DNA of 10,827 bases from NCBI GenBank assembly GCA_900551885.1, contig URXS01000062.1:1-10827 (forward strand), given 5' to 3'. Every line of letters starts with the position of its first letter. The stretch's first letter is position 1. The notes under the pieces were generated by a model. The model was not told the origin of the DNA. It saw nothing but the letters and a program-made list of their open reading frames with translations, and made no database searches. The stretch is from an uncultured Oscillibacter sp. GTDB lineage: Bacteria > Bacillota > Clostridia > Oscillospirales > Oscillospiraceae. The position numbers and the translations under genes are program-made. Of this stretch, positions 1 through 6,958 are shown in pieces.

Positions 1-2
1 TG

Positions 3-59
3 TTCAAGGTCACTCCCATGCTGATCGAGGCCATCAAGGCCGCTAAGGCTGCCAAATAA
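3..59 (+). CDS. 3' end of an unidentified protein (possibly EtfA C-terminus)
   Basis: Only the last 18 codons and a TAA stop are in the window. They read FKVTPMLIEAIKAAKAAK, an amphipathic, alanine/lysine-rich helix. A strong terminator follows 20 bases after the stop, so this is a genuine gene end. The tail resembles the C-terminus of electron-transfer flavoprotein alpha subunits (EtfA), which usually end in a similar P-x-L-x-E-x-I-K helix. That match is from memory and the fragment is too short to be firm, so no symbol is assigned. Confidence 0.55.
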   Translation, partial: FKVTPMLIEAIKAAKAAK

Positions 60-79
60 GAGCCCCTTACAGCATAACA

Positions 80-113
80 AAAGAGCGCCATCCATTGGAT
101 GGCGCTCTTTTTT
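80..113 (+). terminator. Intrinsic terminator between convergent genes
   Basis: A perfect 14-bp stem (80-93 with 97-110) closes a 3-base ATT loop and runs into a T tract at 108-113 on the plus strand. On the minus strand the stem ends in a run of four T, so it may also stop transcription from trmO, which ends six bases away at 119. It therefore probably works in both directions. Confidence 0.9.
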
Positions 114-118
114 CAATG

Positions 119-811
119 TCAGGTGGCTGGAGAGATCTCCCGCACCGTCAGGCGTTCCCCATCTACGGAGAAACGGACCTCCAGCCCGGCAAACACAAAG
201 CCGTACACCCGCTCCGGGTCAGATTGATAGTGGGGCCGGGGATCCAGTGCCAGCACGCCCTCCAGGGCTGTCCGATGCTCCGGCGGAACCTGTTCCAGCA
301 GATGGGGCGGGATGTCCACCGTCAGGGTCGGCTTGGCAGGGGTACTGGCAAAGCCCCCCTCCGCCTCCGGGTGGCAGTCCACATAGGGCAGGTAGGGTTT
401 GATGTCCAGAATGGGAGTGCCGTTCACCAGGTCCGCCCCCCGGACTCGCAGCACCGTGCCGACGTGGAGGGTCTCCTCCACTGCCTCCAGCACCACCGAG
501 GAAAGCCCGATGGGATTGGGACGGAAGGGAGAGCGGGTGGCGAACACACCCATTCTGGTGTTGCCACCCAGCCGTGGGGGCCGCACAGTGGGGGACCAGC
601 CCTGACGGATGGACTGATCGAAGGCCCAGATCAGCCAGATGTGGGAAAAGCCCTCCAGCCCCCGCAGGGCGTCGGGGTTGCGGAATTCCGGCTCAAAGAC
701 CACTGTGGCGGAGAGGGATTCCACCAGCCCGCTCTGCCGGGGCACCCCGAATTTGGAGCCGAATTCACTGTGGATGCGGGCAATGGGCCGCATAGAAAAC
801 GTATCCGCCAT
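119..811 (-). CDS. trmO: tRNA (adenine(37)-N6)-methyltransferase TrmO (TsaA/YaeB family)
   Basis: This 230-residue protein matches the TrmO/TsaA family in length (E. coli TrmO is about 235 aa). The family uses S-adenosylmethionine to N6-methylate t6A at position 37 of certain tRNAs, forming m6t6A, in the cytoplasm. Visible family motifs are FGVPRQ (residues 21-26), the GGNTRMGVFATRSPFRPNPI block (82-101) that forms the family's signature core, LDIKPYLPY (135-143) and DPRPHY (190-195). The ATG at 811 is preceded by AAGGGAGGAAC at good spacing. It is a single-gene unit on the minus strand with its own promoter near 850, ending at the terminator shared with the convergent upstream gene. The family assignment is firm; the exact tRNA target is inferred. 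Confidence 0.93.
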   Translation of the reverse strand: MADTFSMRPIARIHSEFGSKFGVPRQSGLVESLSATVVFEPEFRNPDALRGLEGFSHIWLIWAFDQSIRQGWSPTVRPPRLGGNTRMGVFATRSPFRPNPIGLSSVVLEAVEETLHVGTVLRVRGADLVNGTPILDIKPYLPYVDCHPEAEGGFASTPAKPTLTVDIPPHLLEQVPPEHRTALEGVLALDPRPHYQSDPERVYGFVFAGLEVRFSVDGERLTVREISPAT

Positions 812-849
812 GGCAGTTCCTCCCTTGTATCGCGTTTTATACCGTGTCC

Positions 850-878
850 ATTATACCGGAGCGGACGGAAAAAGGAAA
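850..878 (-). promoter_or_regulatory. Candidate sigma-A promoter of trmO
   Basis: A perfect TATAAT -10 hexamer lies at 855-850 on the minus strand, about 39 bases before the trmO ATG. The -35 position at 17-bp spacing (878-873) reads TTTCCT, a poor match to TTGACA. The -10 box and its position make this the likely promoter, but the -35 is weak. Confidence 0.5.
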
Positions 879-945
879 CCCAAAAAACGGGAGCGTAAGC
901 GGCAGAGACCGCTATTATCCACCAATCATGCCTCCAAAAGACCAA

Positions 946-973
946 GAGGGACCGCCCCGGCAGGGCGGTCCTC
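946..973 (-). terminator. Terminator of the sigma-factor/membrane-protein operon
   Basis: A GC-rich inverted repeat lies 17 bases beyond the stop codon of the 990-1616 gene. GGACCGCCC (949-957) pairs with GGGCGGTCC (963-971), with a further imperfect AGAGGG/TCCCTT extension. On the minus strand the stem is followed by CTTGGTCTTTT, a short and interrupted U tract. The position and stem fit an intrinsic terminator; the weak U tract lowers confidence. Confidence 0.65.
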
Positions 974-989
974 CCTTGATGATATGCAC

Positions 990-1616
990 TTACGGTTCTG
1001 ACTGGGCAAAGCTAGCCTGACCCCGGGCATTTTCTCCAAGGACCCAGAGCTCATAGGTGCCGGTTTCCGGAATATGGATAGGGAAGCTGTCTTGTGCAAG
1101 ATTGCCACTGGCGCAGATCTCATCCCGGTCTGCAACCTCTATCAGACAGACGCTGACGGTGCCGGCGTCATTGTCCACCTCTGATTCCAACACGTCCCCG
1201 GCCTCCAGCTCCAGAAGCTGCATGTCCTGTCCCTGAAATATGTCATAGTCCAGTTCCAGACTGGTATCGGTGACAATTCGGCTGCCGCTGAACTGAGGGG
1301 AGAATTGGCCTTCTGAGTCCCGGATGACCCACCAGGCGGCAGTAAAGAGGGTCAGGGCAGTGAGAACGATCAGGCAGCACAGCACCATACCCACCCAGTC
1401 GTACTTGATGGCGCTGTTCTTCCGGGCTGCCAGCAGCACCTCAACACCCAGGAGAATCAGCACCAGAGGGCTTAATTTCACGCCCCAGGTGGGATCCAGG
1501 TCCGGCAGCAGGAGGCTGGCCAGCATCCACAGACCGAAGGCCACCAAGGTAACACCGAAGGTGAAGGTGCCTACCCGCCGGGCAGGACGGACGGGTGCTT
1601 GGTCACGGGTTTCCAT
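990..1616 (-). CDS. Membrane protein with three N-terminal helices and an external C-terminal domain
   Basis: I do not recognise a named family for this 208-residue protein. Three hydrophobic helices are predicted at about residues 15-37, 47-63 and 74-97. A polar, acidic domain of about 110 residues follows (100-208) that looks beta-rich. Its C-terminal part, HIPETGTYELWVLGENARG (about 181-199), resembles beta-sandwich sensory or carbohydrate-binding-like folds. Two cysteines in this domain (C157 and C168) could form a disulfide if it is extracellular. The ATG at 1616 has AAGGAGGAG upstream and overlaps the end of the preceding TM2-like gene by 14 bases. It is the last gene of the ECF sigma operon, so a role in envelope sensing or as a target of the sigma factor is plausible but inferred. 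Confidence 0.8.
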   Translation of the reverse strand: METRDQAPVRPARRVGTFTFGVTLVAFGLWMLASLLLPDLDPTWGVKLSPLVLILLGVEVLLAARKNSAIKYDWVGMVLCCLIVLTALTLFTAAWWVIRDSEGQFSPQFSGSRIVTDTSLELDYDIFQGQDMQLLELEAGDVLESEVDNDAGTVSVCLIEVADRDEICASGNLAQDSFPIHIPETGTYELWVLGENARGQASFAQSEP

Positions 1617-2280
1617 CGGGCTCCTCCTTTTCCACTTCCGGGTCAGAGGGCTGTTCCTGGGATTCTGCCGCTGTTACAGGCACTTCCGGAGATTCTGCCG
1701 TGGATTCTGTAGAGGTAGCCCGGTCCGGTCCCGGTCCGCCCGAGACCGGCGGAGTGAAGGGGGGAATGTCCTCCTCCGGCCCGGCCTTGGCTCTGGGCCC
1801 CCGGATAAACCACAGACCCAGCAGAATCACCAGTACGGTCACCACCATACGGGGCAGGTCGTAACGCAGAAGGCTGTACAGCCAGTCTGTCAGGACCCAG
1901 CCCAGCCGGTTCATCACCATGTCATAGAGCAGATACACGCCTAGGATCACCAGCACCCAGCCGATGATGCTGTGGCGCTTTTGCAGCAGAGCGGTCATCT
2001 GGCGGCTGTCCATGTCGGACAGGCCAAAGAGGTAGGCGTCCTCCGGCGCGGTGCCCTGGACGATCTGGCGGCGAAGGTTATAGCTGTCAAAGAAGGCGTA
2101 CAGCCATACCACCGGTGTAAAGAAGGCCAGCGGCCCCAGCATCAGAAAGCCAGATACGGCGATGATGACGAAAAAGCCCAGCAGCAGGGACACACCCCGC
2201 TTCATATATCCCTGGTACATCTGGCCGCAGCCGCACATGCACGAGGTGATAAACATCAAAATTCCGCGTTGTTCTTTCAT
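1603..2280 (-). CDS. TM2-like multi-pass membrane protein with acidic tail
   Basis: This 225-residue membrane protein starts with a small cysteine/glycine-rich stretch, CMCGCGQMYQGYMKRG (about 14-29). It resembles the G-x-G-x-x-Y-x-G-x-x-x-x-G start of TM2-domain proteins and is followed by two hydrophobic helices (about 29-46 and 48-68). Two more helices lie at about 104-122 and 143-160. The last 60 residues are low-complexity, proline-, serine- and glutamate-rich and probably disordered. The start ATG at 2280 overlaps the TGA of the anti-sigma reading frame (ATGA), and AAGGAGGAA lies upstream, so translation is coupled to the preceding gene. The cellular role is unknown; the operon suggests a membrane or envelope-stress function. 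Confidence 0.82.
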   Translation of the reverse strand: MKEQRGILMFITSCMCGCGQMYQGYMKRGVSLLLGFFVIIAVSGFLMLGPLAFFTPVVWLYAFFDSYNLRRQIVQGTAPEDAYLFGLSDMDSRQMTALLQKRHSIIGWVLVILGVYLLYDMVMNRLGWVLTDWLYSLLRYDLPRMVVTVLVILLGLWFIRGPRAKAGPEEDIPPFTPPVSGGPGPDRATSTESTAESPEVPVTAAESQEQPSDPEVEKEEPDGNP

Positions 2281-2520
2281 GGATGGGTTCCTCCTTGTGT
2301 GGTACTCGGCCCGCCGCCGAGGAAATCAAAGAATCCGGTGAGGCCGGAAAAGGCGTCTTGAAAACTCTGTGGCCAGGATGAGGCCCATTCTGTCATGGCC
2401 TGTCCGGCCTGCTCCAGGGGGTGAGTCCGCTCCTGGTTCTGATTTCCCAGGCCTACGCCGCTCCACAGCAGCGTCAGTGCCAGGGCCACAGCCGCCGCAG
2501 CAGTGGCGTAGCGGCTGGGG
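2277..2520 (-). pseudogene. Out-of-frame 3' part of the anti-sigma factor (transmembrane and external segment)
   Basis: On the minus strand, from about 2520 to a TGA at 2277, a frame offset by -1 from the zinc-finger gene encodes SRYATAAAAVALALTLLW and onward. This is a textbook single transmembrane helix followed by a short external tail ending GGTHP. Anti-sigma factors of the zinc-finger class normally carry such a helix directly after the cytoplasmic domain. The stop overlaps the next ATG (ATGA), as expected for a real gene end in an operon. Adding one base to the C4 run (GGGG at 2517-2520 on the plus strand) would join the halves as MFTP-SRYA and give a protein of about 160 residues. The present sequence is either a true frameshift or a sequencing/assembly error. 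Confidence 0.7.
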
Positions 2521-2755
2521 TGAACATCCGGACCAGCCGCTGCCGGACGCGCCGCCCCAGACCTTCCCGGCAGACGGGGGAGGGGGTCAGCAGGGTGTCG
2601 TCCGTCAAAAGCTCCGTGTACCGCTGGAGGCACTGGTCACAGAAAGCCAGGTGCTCCGCAATTTCCAGCCGTTCCAGCTCTTCCAAAGATTCTTCCTGAA
2701 TCAGGGCCAGCAAGGCCTGTTCTGTCAGATGTCCGTGATTGTCAAAGACATCCAT
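2474..2755 (-). CDS. Zinc-finger (HC2-type) anti-sigma factor, cytoplasmic part, truncated by frameshift
   Basis: The first 80 of 93 residues look like a zinc-binding anti-sigma domain. They contain the H-x3-C-x2-C motif (HLAFCDQC; H35, C39, C42) within an acidic helix-rich context. The family binds its cognate ECF sigma factor and keeps it from RNA polymerase; many members anchor in the membrane and release sigma on an envelope signal. The last 13 residues (AATPLLRRLWPWH) are off-family and come from reading past the probable frameshift near 2517-2520. The ATG at 2755 has AAAGGAGGAAG upstream and overlaps the sigma gene end by 14 bases, the usual sigma/anti-sigma arrangement. If expressed as read, the product would be a soluble anti-sigma factor without its membrane anchor. 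Confidence 0.82.
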   Translation of the reverse strand: MDVFDNHGHLTEQALLALIQEESLEELERLEIAEHLAFCDQCLQRYTELLTDDTLLTPSPVCREGLGRRVRQRLVRMFTPAATPLLRRLWPWH

Positions 2756-3263
2756 CCCGCTTCCTCCTTTCCAGTTCTTCCCGCAGCAGCCGTTTGCCCC
2801 GGGAGAGCTGCGTATGTATCGTTTTGACCGGCCTGCCCAGGGCCAGGGCGGCCTCCTCCGGTGTCCGTTCCTCCAGAAGACACAGCCGGCACACCGGCTG
2901 GTAGGGCTCCTTCATGGCGGCGATCAGTGCGGTGATCTCCCCGGCGGAGGTCCGGCTCAGGGCCACCTCCTCCGCCGGTGGAGACAGGCCCGGCGGCAGC
3001 CCCTCCTCTCCAGGCAGGACCGTGTGGCGGTTCCAGGCGCTTTGCAGGTAATCCTTGGCCTTGTTGGCTGCCACCCGGCCCAGCCACTGCCGCTCATACC
3101 CGGCGGGAATGGTGTCTCGGTGCAGATAGGCAGAGAGGAACGTCTCCTGCGTCAGGTCCTCCGCCGCGGCGCTGTCCCGGACCAGTTGGAAGCAGATGGT
3201 GTACACCAGCCGCTCATGCCGGGTTACCAACTGGGAAAAGCTCTCTTTTGTCATGGTTGCCAC
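2742..3263 (-). CDS. ECF-type (sigma-70 family, group 4) RNA polymerase sigma factor
   Basis: The protein has a sigma region 2 (about residues 9-75), including the core-binding DLTQETFL motif (36-43), and a helix-turn-helix region 4 near the C-terminus (about 108-165; ERTPEEAALALGRPVKTIHTQLSRGKRLL). Region 3 is absent, which defines ECF sigma factors. Three starts are possible: GTG 3296, GTG 3263 and ATG 3254. I prefer GTG 3263 because GGGAGG lies 12 bases upstream and a candidate ECF promoter would start transcripts close to 3296. That choice gives 173 residues; ATG 3254 lacks a visible ribosome-binding site. The next gene is its zinc-finger anti-sigma factor. The regulon is unknown apart from likely autoregulation. 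Confidence 0.88.
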   Translation of the reverse strand: MATMTKESFSQLVTRHERLVYTICFQLVRDSAAAEDLTQETFLSAYLHRDTIPAGYERQWLGRVAANKAKDYLQSAWNRHTVLPGEEGLPPGLSPPAEEVALSRTSAGEITALIAAMKEPYQPVCRLCLLEERTPEEAALALGRPVKTIHTQLSRGKRLLREELERRKRDGCL

Positions 3264-3302
3264 GCCGCGCCGCCGCCTCCCTTCTTGTTCCGTCACTGAT
3301 GA

Positions 3303-3329
3303 TACGAGACAGTGGCCGGGATTTCTTCA
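3303..3329 (-). promoter_or_regulatory. Candidate autoregulated ECF promoter of the sigma operon
   Basis: On the minus strand TGAAGA (3329-3324) is followed after 17 bases by CGTA (3306-3303). This resembles the sigma-W-like ECF layout of TGAAAC, about 16 bases, then CGTA. Transcription would start about 30 bases before the preferred sigma start codon. A very AT-rich tract just upstream (3330-3350) could act as an UP element or hide an ordinary sigma-A promoter. This is pattern matching only. Confidence 0.35.
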
Positions 3330-3373
3330 AAAAATAAAATATTTTTTCCGCAGCAGGGAAAAAGCGTGATAAA

Positions 3374-3408
3374 GCCCCCTGTACAGGCTATTTTCCTATA
3401 CAGGGGGC
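3374..3408 (-). terminator. Terminator of the lar/ABC transporter operon
   Basis: A perfect 10-bp stem (GCCCCCTGTA at 3374-3383 with TACAGGGGGC at 3399-3408) encloses a 15-base loop that can pair further (AGG with CCT). It lies 20 bases beyond the ATPase stop codon. On the minus strand the stem is followed by TTTATC, a short U tract. It separates the operon from the sigma-factor operon transcribed in the same direction. Confidence 0.75.
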
Positions 3409-3428
3409 AATTTGTCCACAGGCTGTTT

Positions 3429-4217
3429 TTACCGGAAAGGCGAGTGCTGTTCTGATAGAGCAGGGGCGGAACGGACCACTACCACCGGCTCCCCGGCGGC
3501 CTGAGTCACCTGAGCCTCCACACCGTATACCGCCTGAAGGCTCTCCGGTGTCACCACGGAGCGGTCCCCGGCGGCATAGACGGTGCCGCCGTGGAGCAGG
3601 AGAAAACGGTCGCAGAACCGCAGGGCCAGGTTCAGATCGTGGAGGACCGCCACGGCGGTGAGATGTTCCTCCCGGCACACCCGGCGTACCAGGTCCAATA
3701 CCTCGTATTGGTTCCGCAGGTCCAGGTTGCTGGTGGGTTCGTCCAGTAACAGCAGCTTTGGCTGCTGGGCCAGGGCCCGGCCCAGCAGGACCTTCTGCCG
3801 CTCACCGCCGGACAACCGGTCCAATTCCCGGGTGGCCAGGGCTTCCAGCCCCAGACGGCGGAGAATGGCTTCCACCACCTGCCGGTCCCGGTCGGTGACG
3901 CCCCATTTCAGATATGGCTTGCGGCCCAGCAGGAGGGTATCATACACGGTCTGAGCGTTGCCGATAGATTCCTGGGCCACAAAGGCTACCTGCCGGGCCA
4001 GCTCTCCGGAGGTCAGGCCCAGCAGGTCTGTGCCGTCCATCACAACGGTTCCTGCCTGGGGCCGTAGGATCCGGTCCAGACATTTCAGAAGGGTGCTCTT
4101 TCCGGCGCCGTTGTTGCCCAGAATCGCCAGAAAGGCCCCGCTCTCCACGGTAAAGGAAATGTCCCGCAGAATTTCCCGCCCACAGGGATAGGAGAAGGAG
4201 AGACGGTCAACGGTCAT
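3429..4217 (-). CDS. ABC transporter ATP-binding protein, FecE/BtuD-type metal-chelate importer
   Basis: This 262-residue ATPase powers the importer formed with the two upstream genes. All nucleotide-binding motifs are intact: Walker A GNNGAGKST (34-42), Q-loop Q82, signature LSGGE (135-139), Walker B LLLLDE (155-160) and H-loop H193. The layout and length match the FecE/BtuD group that energises uptake of siderophores, haem, cobalamin and some nickel or cobalt chelates. The ATG at 4217 overlaps the permease TGA by one base (TGATG), with GGGAGGG upstream. The same frame stays open upstream to 5234, but those extra residues are an out-of-frame reading of the permease and are not part of the protein. 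The substrate is not readable from the sequence; the lar genes in the operon point to nickel. Confidence 0.95.
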   Translation of the reverse strand: MTVDRLSFSYPCGREILRDISFTVESGAFLAILGNNGAGKSTLLKCLDRILRPQAGTVVMDGTDLLGLTSGELARQVAFVAQESIGNAQTVYDTLLLGRKPYLKWGVTDRDRQVVEAILRRLGLEALATRELDRLSGGERQKVLLGRALAQQPKLLLLDEPTSNLDLRNQYEVLDLVRRVCREEHLTAVAVLHDLNLALRFCDRFLLLHGGTVYAAGDRSVVTPESLQAVYGVEAQVTQAAGEPVVVVRSAPALSEQHSPFR

Positions 4218-5290
4218 CACAGGCGGTCCCTCCCTCGAAACAGAAGATAGAGAAACATGGGCGCTCCCAGGAAAGAGGTGATGGCGCCGATGGGCAGCAC
4301 CACCGGGGACAGCAGGTTCTTGGCCGCCAGGTCTCCCAGCAATAGCAAGACGGCGCCGCCCAGAGCGGAGGCGGGAATCAGAAAGCGGTGGTCGGCACCG
4401 GTGAAGCGCCGCAGCATGTGGGGAGCCACCAGTCCCACAAAGCTGATGACGCCCACAAAGGCCACACTGGCGGCAGAGATCAGGGTGCACAGCCCCATGC
4501 TGATGCAGGTCAGGGCATTCACGTTGACGCCCAAGCTCCTGGCGGTGGCGCCGCCCCCGGACAGGGCATTGTAGTTCCACCGGTTCCACAGGAAGAAGAC
4601 CAGCGCCGCCAGCGTACAGGCGGCAATCAGGCCGATCTCGCCCCAGCCGGGGCGGCCCAGGTCGCCGAAGGTCCAGTAGACCACTGTGGCCACCTGCACG
4701 TCGTCGGCAAAATACTGCAGCAGGGTGGTGGCGCCAGTGAACAGGGAGCTGAGGGCCACGCCTGCCAGAATCATGGAGGAGGGGGTGGCGCCCCGCAGCC
4801 GGGACAGGGCCAGCACGAACACCGTGGTGGCCATACCGCCCAGGAAGGCGCACACCGTCACGGCGCCGGGGGAGGAGATGGTGACGGCAGTGGAGGCATT
4901 GGCGGCGTTCTGGACCCCGGCGTCCAGCACAATGATGGCCAGGGCCGCGCCGAAGGCCGCCCCCTGGGATACACCCAGGGTGGAGGCGGAGGCCAGGGGA
5001 TTGTGGAGCACGCACTGCATGACACAGCCGGACAGGGCCAGGGCAGCCCCTACCACAACGGCAGTGATGGTCCGGGGCAACCGGTAGTACAGCACGATGG
5101 CCTCCTCCTGGGCGGTACCACGGCCCAGGAGGGTGTGAATCACCTGCCCCACCGTCAATCCGGAGGAGCCGGAGGTCAGGGAAAACAGCACCAGTCCCAC
5201 CAGGACTGCCGCCAAAACCGCCAGTGTCAGCCATCTGCGCCGGAGCAGGCGGGTGTACTCCGCCGGCGGGGTGGTCCGGTCACGCTTCAT
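4217..5290 (-). CDS. ABC transporter permease, FecCD/BtuC family
   Basis: This is a 357-residue inner-membrane permease with multiple hydrophobic helices, matching the usual ten-helix FecCD family in length. Family motifs include RLPRT (70-74), ALALSG (83-88) and NPLASASTLGVSQGAAFGAA (97-116), and a C-terminal region ending in FLGAPMFLYLLFRGR. A single permease gene implies a homodimer with two copies of the downstream ATPase. The ATG at 5290 has CTGGAG upstream and overlaps the end of the binding-protein gene by 11 bases. The product translocates the ligand delivered by the lipoprotein encoded just upstream. The family includes importers of siderophores, cobalamin and nickel; nickel is inferred here from operon context. 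Confidence 0.95.
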   Translation of the reverse strand: MKRDRTTPPAEYTRLLRRRWLTLAVLAAVLVGLVLFSLTSGSSGLTVGQVIHTLLGRGTAQEEAIVLYYRLPRTITAVVVGAALALSGCVMQCVLHNPLASASTLGVSQGAAFGAALAIIVLDAGVQNAANASTAVTISSPGAVTVCAFLGGMATTVFVLALSRLRGATPSSMILAGVALSSLFTGATTLLQYFADDVQVATVVYWTFGDLGRPGWGEIGLIAACTLAALVFFLWNRWNYNALSGGGATARSLGVNVNALTCISMGLCTLISAASVAFVGVISFVGLVAPHMLRRFTGADHRFLIPASALGGAVLLLLGDLAAKNLLSPVVLPIGAITSFLGAPMFLYLLFRGRDRL

Positions 5291-6419
5291 GGCCGATCTC
5301 CAGAGGGCCGAAGGCCAGACCGTCGGCGGTCATATCGTCGTAATAGCCCCGGCCCAGCAGAAATTCCAGAATCTCGTCGGTCTTGGCGGCAATGTCCACG
5401 TCGGCAAACTGCTCCGGGGACAGGACGGTACCGGCATAGTAGGCGTCGGCAATGGCGTAGCCCACGTTGGTGGAGTAGTTGTTGTAGGAGACGCAGGCGT
5501 AGATCTGGCCGGTCTGCACCGCCGTCAGGGCGTCAAAAAAGCCGGGGTTGGAGGCGTATTCCTCCTGTACCAGATCCAGACTGCCCGGGTCCAGGAAGAT
5601 CACATCCGGGTCCCAGGAGAGAATTTTCTCCGGGTCTGCGTCATAGTACCCCTCTTCCTCCACCTCGTCGGCGGCGTTCCGGGCGCCGATGGCCAGGAAG
5701 GGACCAAAGTTGGAATAGGTGCCGGTGAAGCCGTGGATGCCGGAGTAGGTGACGGCACCGGCGTAGCACAGGGGCTTGTCCGCCTCCGGGATGTCTGCCG
5801 TCCGGGCGGAGAGGTCGGCTTTGCAGCCGTCGATCCAGGTCAGGACCTCCTCGCACCGTGCCTGGGCGCCCAGCACATCAGCGGCCACCTCCATGGCGGT
5901 GTAGAAGCTCTCATCAATGAAGTTAATGCTCAATGCCCGGACAGACACGCAGGGGATGCCGGTGGTCCGGGCCAGGTCCTCCAGGGCCTCCTGGCTGTAG
6001 CCGGAGAGAATCACGTCCGGCTGCAGGGCGATCAGCTCCTCCACATAGGCGGTGTTGGCGGTGCCGCCACCCTTGCCGATGGAGGGCAGGGCCTGAAGGG
6101 TCTCATAGTACACGTGAGCGTAGTCCCGGAGGGTAGAGGTCTCGTAGTTTTTGTCCGTGTCCTCTACGCCGACGAGCCTGTCGGTGCACTGGAGATAGCA
6201 GACCATCCGCAGCGCCCCGGAGCCGGTGCAGACCACGGTTTTCACTTCTTCCGGGATTTCCACCTCCCGGCCATAGCAGTCCACAACGGTGCGCACGGCG
6301 TCGGAATCGGCGTCCACGGCAGTCTGCGTGCTGTCAGATTCCTCCGCTGGCGTAGCGCCGCAGGCGGACAGGGCTGTCAGGGCCAGCAGGGCCAGTAATA
6401 AAGCAACAAAACGTCTCAT
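5280..6419 (-). CDS. Metal-chelate ABC transporter substrate-binding lipoprotein (FecB/BtuF-like)
   Basis: This 379-residue protein begins with a lipoprotein signal peptide: MRR, a hydrophobic core, then the lipobox LSAC with the acylated cysteine at residue 20. The mature protein has the two-lobed class III binding-protein pattern: DCYGREVEIPEEVKTVV at the start, LIALQPDVILSGY in the middle and WDPDVIFLDPG in the second lobe. It captures a metal or metal complex outside the cell and hands it to the permease. I chose ATG 6419 over the longer reading to 6527 because it starts the signal peptide and has GGGAAAGGAA upstream; the extra residues overlap the preceding gene. The nearby SGIHGFTGTYSNFG segment offers histidine and tyrosines that could contact ligand, but this is speculation. 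A nickel substrate is inferred from the lar genes. Confidence 0.92.
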   Translation of the reverse strand: MRRFVALLLALLALTALSACGATPAEESDSTQTAVDADSDAVRTVVDCYGREVEIPEEVKTVVCTGSGALRMVCYLQCTDRLVGVEDTDKNYETSTLRDYAHVYYETLQALPSIGKGGGTANTAYVEELIALQPDVILSGYSQEALEDLARTTGIPCVSVRALSINFIDESFYTAMEVAADVLGAQARCEEVLTWIDGCKADLSARTADIPEADKPLCYAGAVTYSGIHGFTGTYSNFGPFLAIGARNAADEVEEEGYYDADPEKILSWDPDVIFLDPGSLDLVQEEYASNPGFFDALTAVQTGQIYACVSYNNYSTNVGYAIADAYYAGTVLSPEQFADVDIAAKTDEILEFLLGRGYYDDMTADGLAFGPLEIGHEA

Positions 6420-6439
6420 GCAGGTTCCTTTCCCTGGTA

Positions 6440-6958
6440 TCAGCGGTCGTATGGCCGGAAGCAGTGGAGGCACACTACTTTTCCATCCTGCAGCCGAGCC
6501 ATGTGCTCGGCCATGGCCTCGCCGCACACTTCACAGGTGACGGTGCGGAAAATCCGGGCCTTCTCCGGCAGGGGAATCCGGGGCTCCGTGGTGGTGAATA
6601 GCCCCTCCAGGGGCGCCTCCAGAATCCACCGCATCCGCTCCTCTCGGGTCATATCCTGCTCTTTGCGCAGAGCTACCACCCGGACACCGGTTCCGGTGGC
6701 CCGGCTATAAAAGGTGTAGGCGCTCTTGCCGGTGGGGCGGTAGATCAGATTTCCCTTTCCGAAGGTGCAGCCCAGCAGCGCCTGCACCGCGTCCACCGGG
6801 CAGGCGTCGGTCTCGGCAATGCAGACCAGCTCCTCATCCGGGGAGAAACCCAGTCCCAGTCGCTCCCGGACGTAATCGCAGAGACGCACGCCTAAGGCCA
6901 GCCCCGGGCACTGGTGACCGTGGAAGGCCACGCATTTATCCCAAATCGCTTTATCCAT
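6440..6958 (-). CDS. FmdE-family protein with C-terminal zinc ribbon
   Basis: This 172-residue protein matches the FmdE family, named after a gene linked to molybdenum formylmethanofuran dehydrogenase in archaea but widespread in anaerobic bacteria without that enzyme. The N-terminal core has the family's metal-site motif FHGHQCPGLALG (12-23) and ETDACPVDAVQ (49-59). The C-terminal end has two CxxC pairs (C142/C145 and C163/C166) that should form a zinc ribbon. The biochemical role of bacterial members is not established. The ATG at 6958 overlaps the larC stop by 8 bases, and the transporter lipoprotein follows after 20 bases. It sits exactly between cofactor synthesis and metal uptake, so metal handling, trafficking or sensing is a reasonable inference. 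Confidence 0.88.
   Translation of the reverse strand: MDKAIWDKCVAFHGHQCPGLALGVRLCDYVRERLGLGFSPDEELVCIAETDACPVDAVQALLGCTFGKGNLIYRPTGKSAYTFYSRATGTGVRVVALRKEQDMTREERMRWILEAPLEGLFTTTEPRIPLPEKARIFRTVTCEVCGEAMAEHMARLQDGKVVCLHCFRPYDR

Noticed and set aside
2474..2560. Programmed -1 frameshift in the anti-sigma gene
   Set aside because: No X-XXY-YYZ heptamer with a downstream stem is visible at the frame change. A plain one-base indel in the C4 run explains the data more simply.
4218..5234. Upstream extension of the ATPase frame giving a 601-residue protein
   Set aside because: Those residues are proline/arginine/glycine-rich with no domain and lie in an alternative frame of the well-conserved FecCD permease. 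The ATPase has its own ATG, ribosome-binding site and family N-terminus at 4217.
4388..6398. Long plus-strand open frames (4388-5728 and 5253-6398)
   Set aside because: They are antisense shadows of the permease and binding-protein genes, low in complexity and rich in G, H, Q and R. High-GC third positions keep such frames open.
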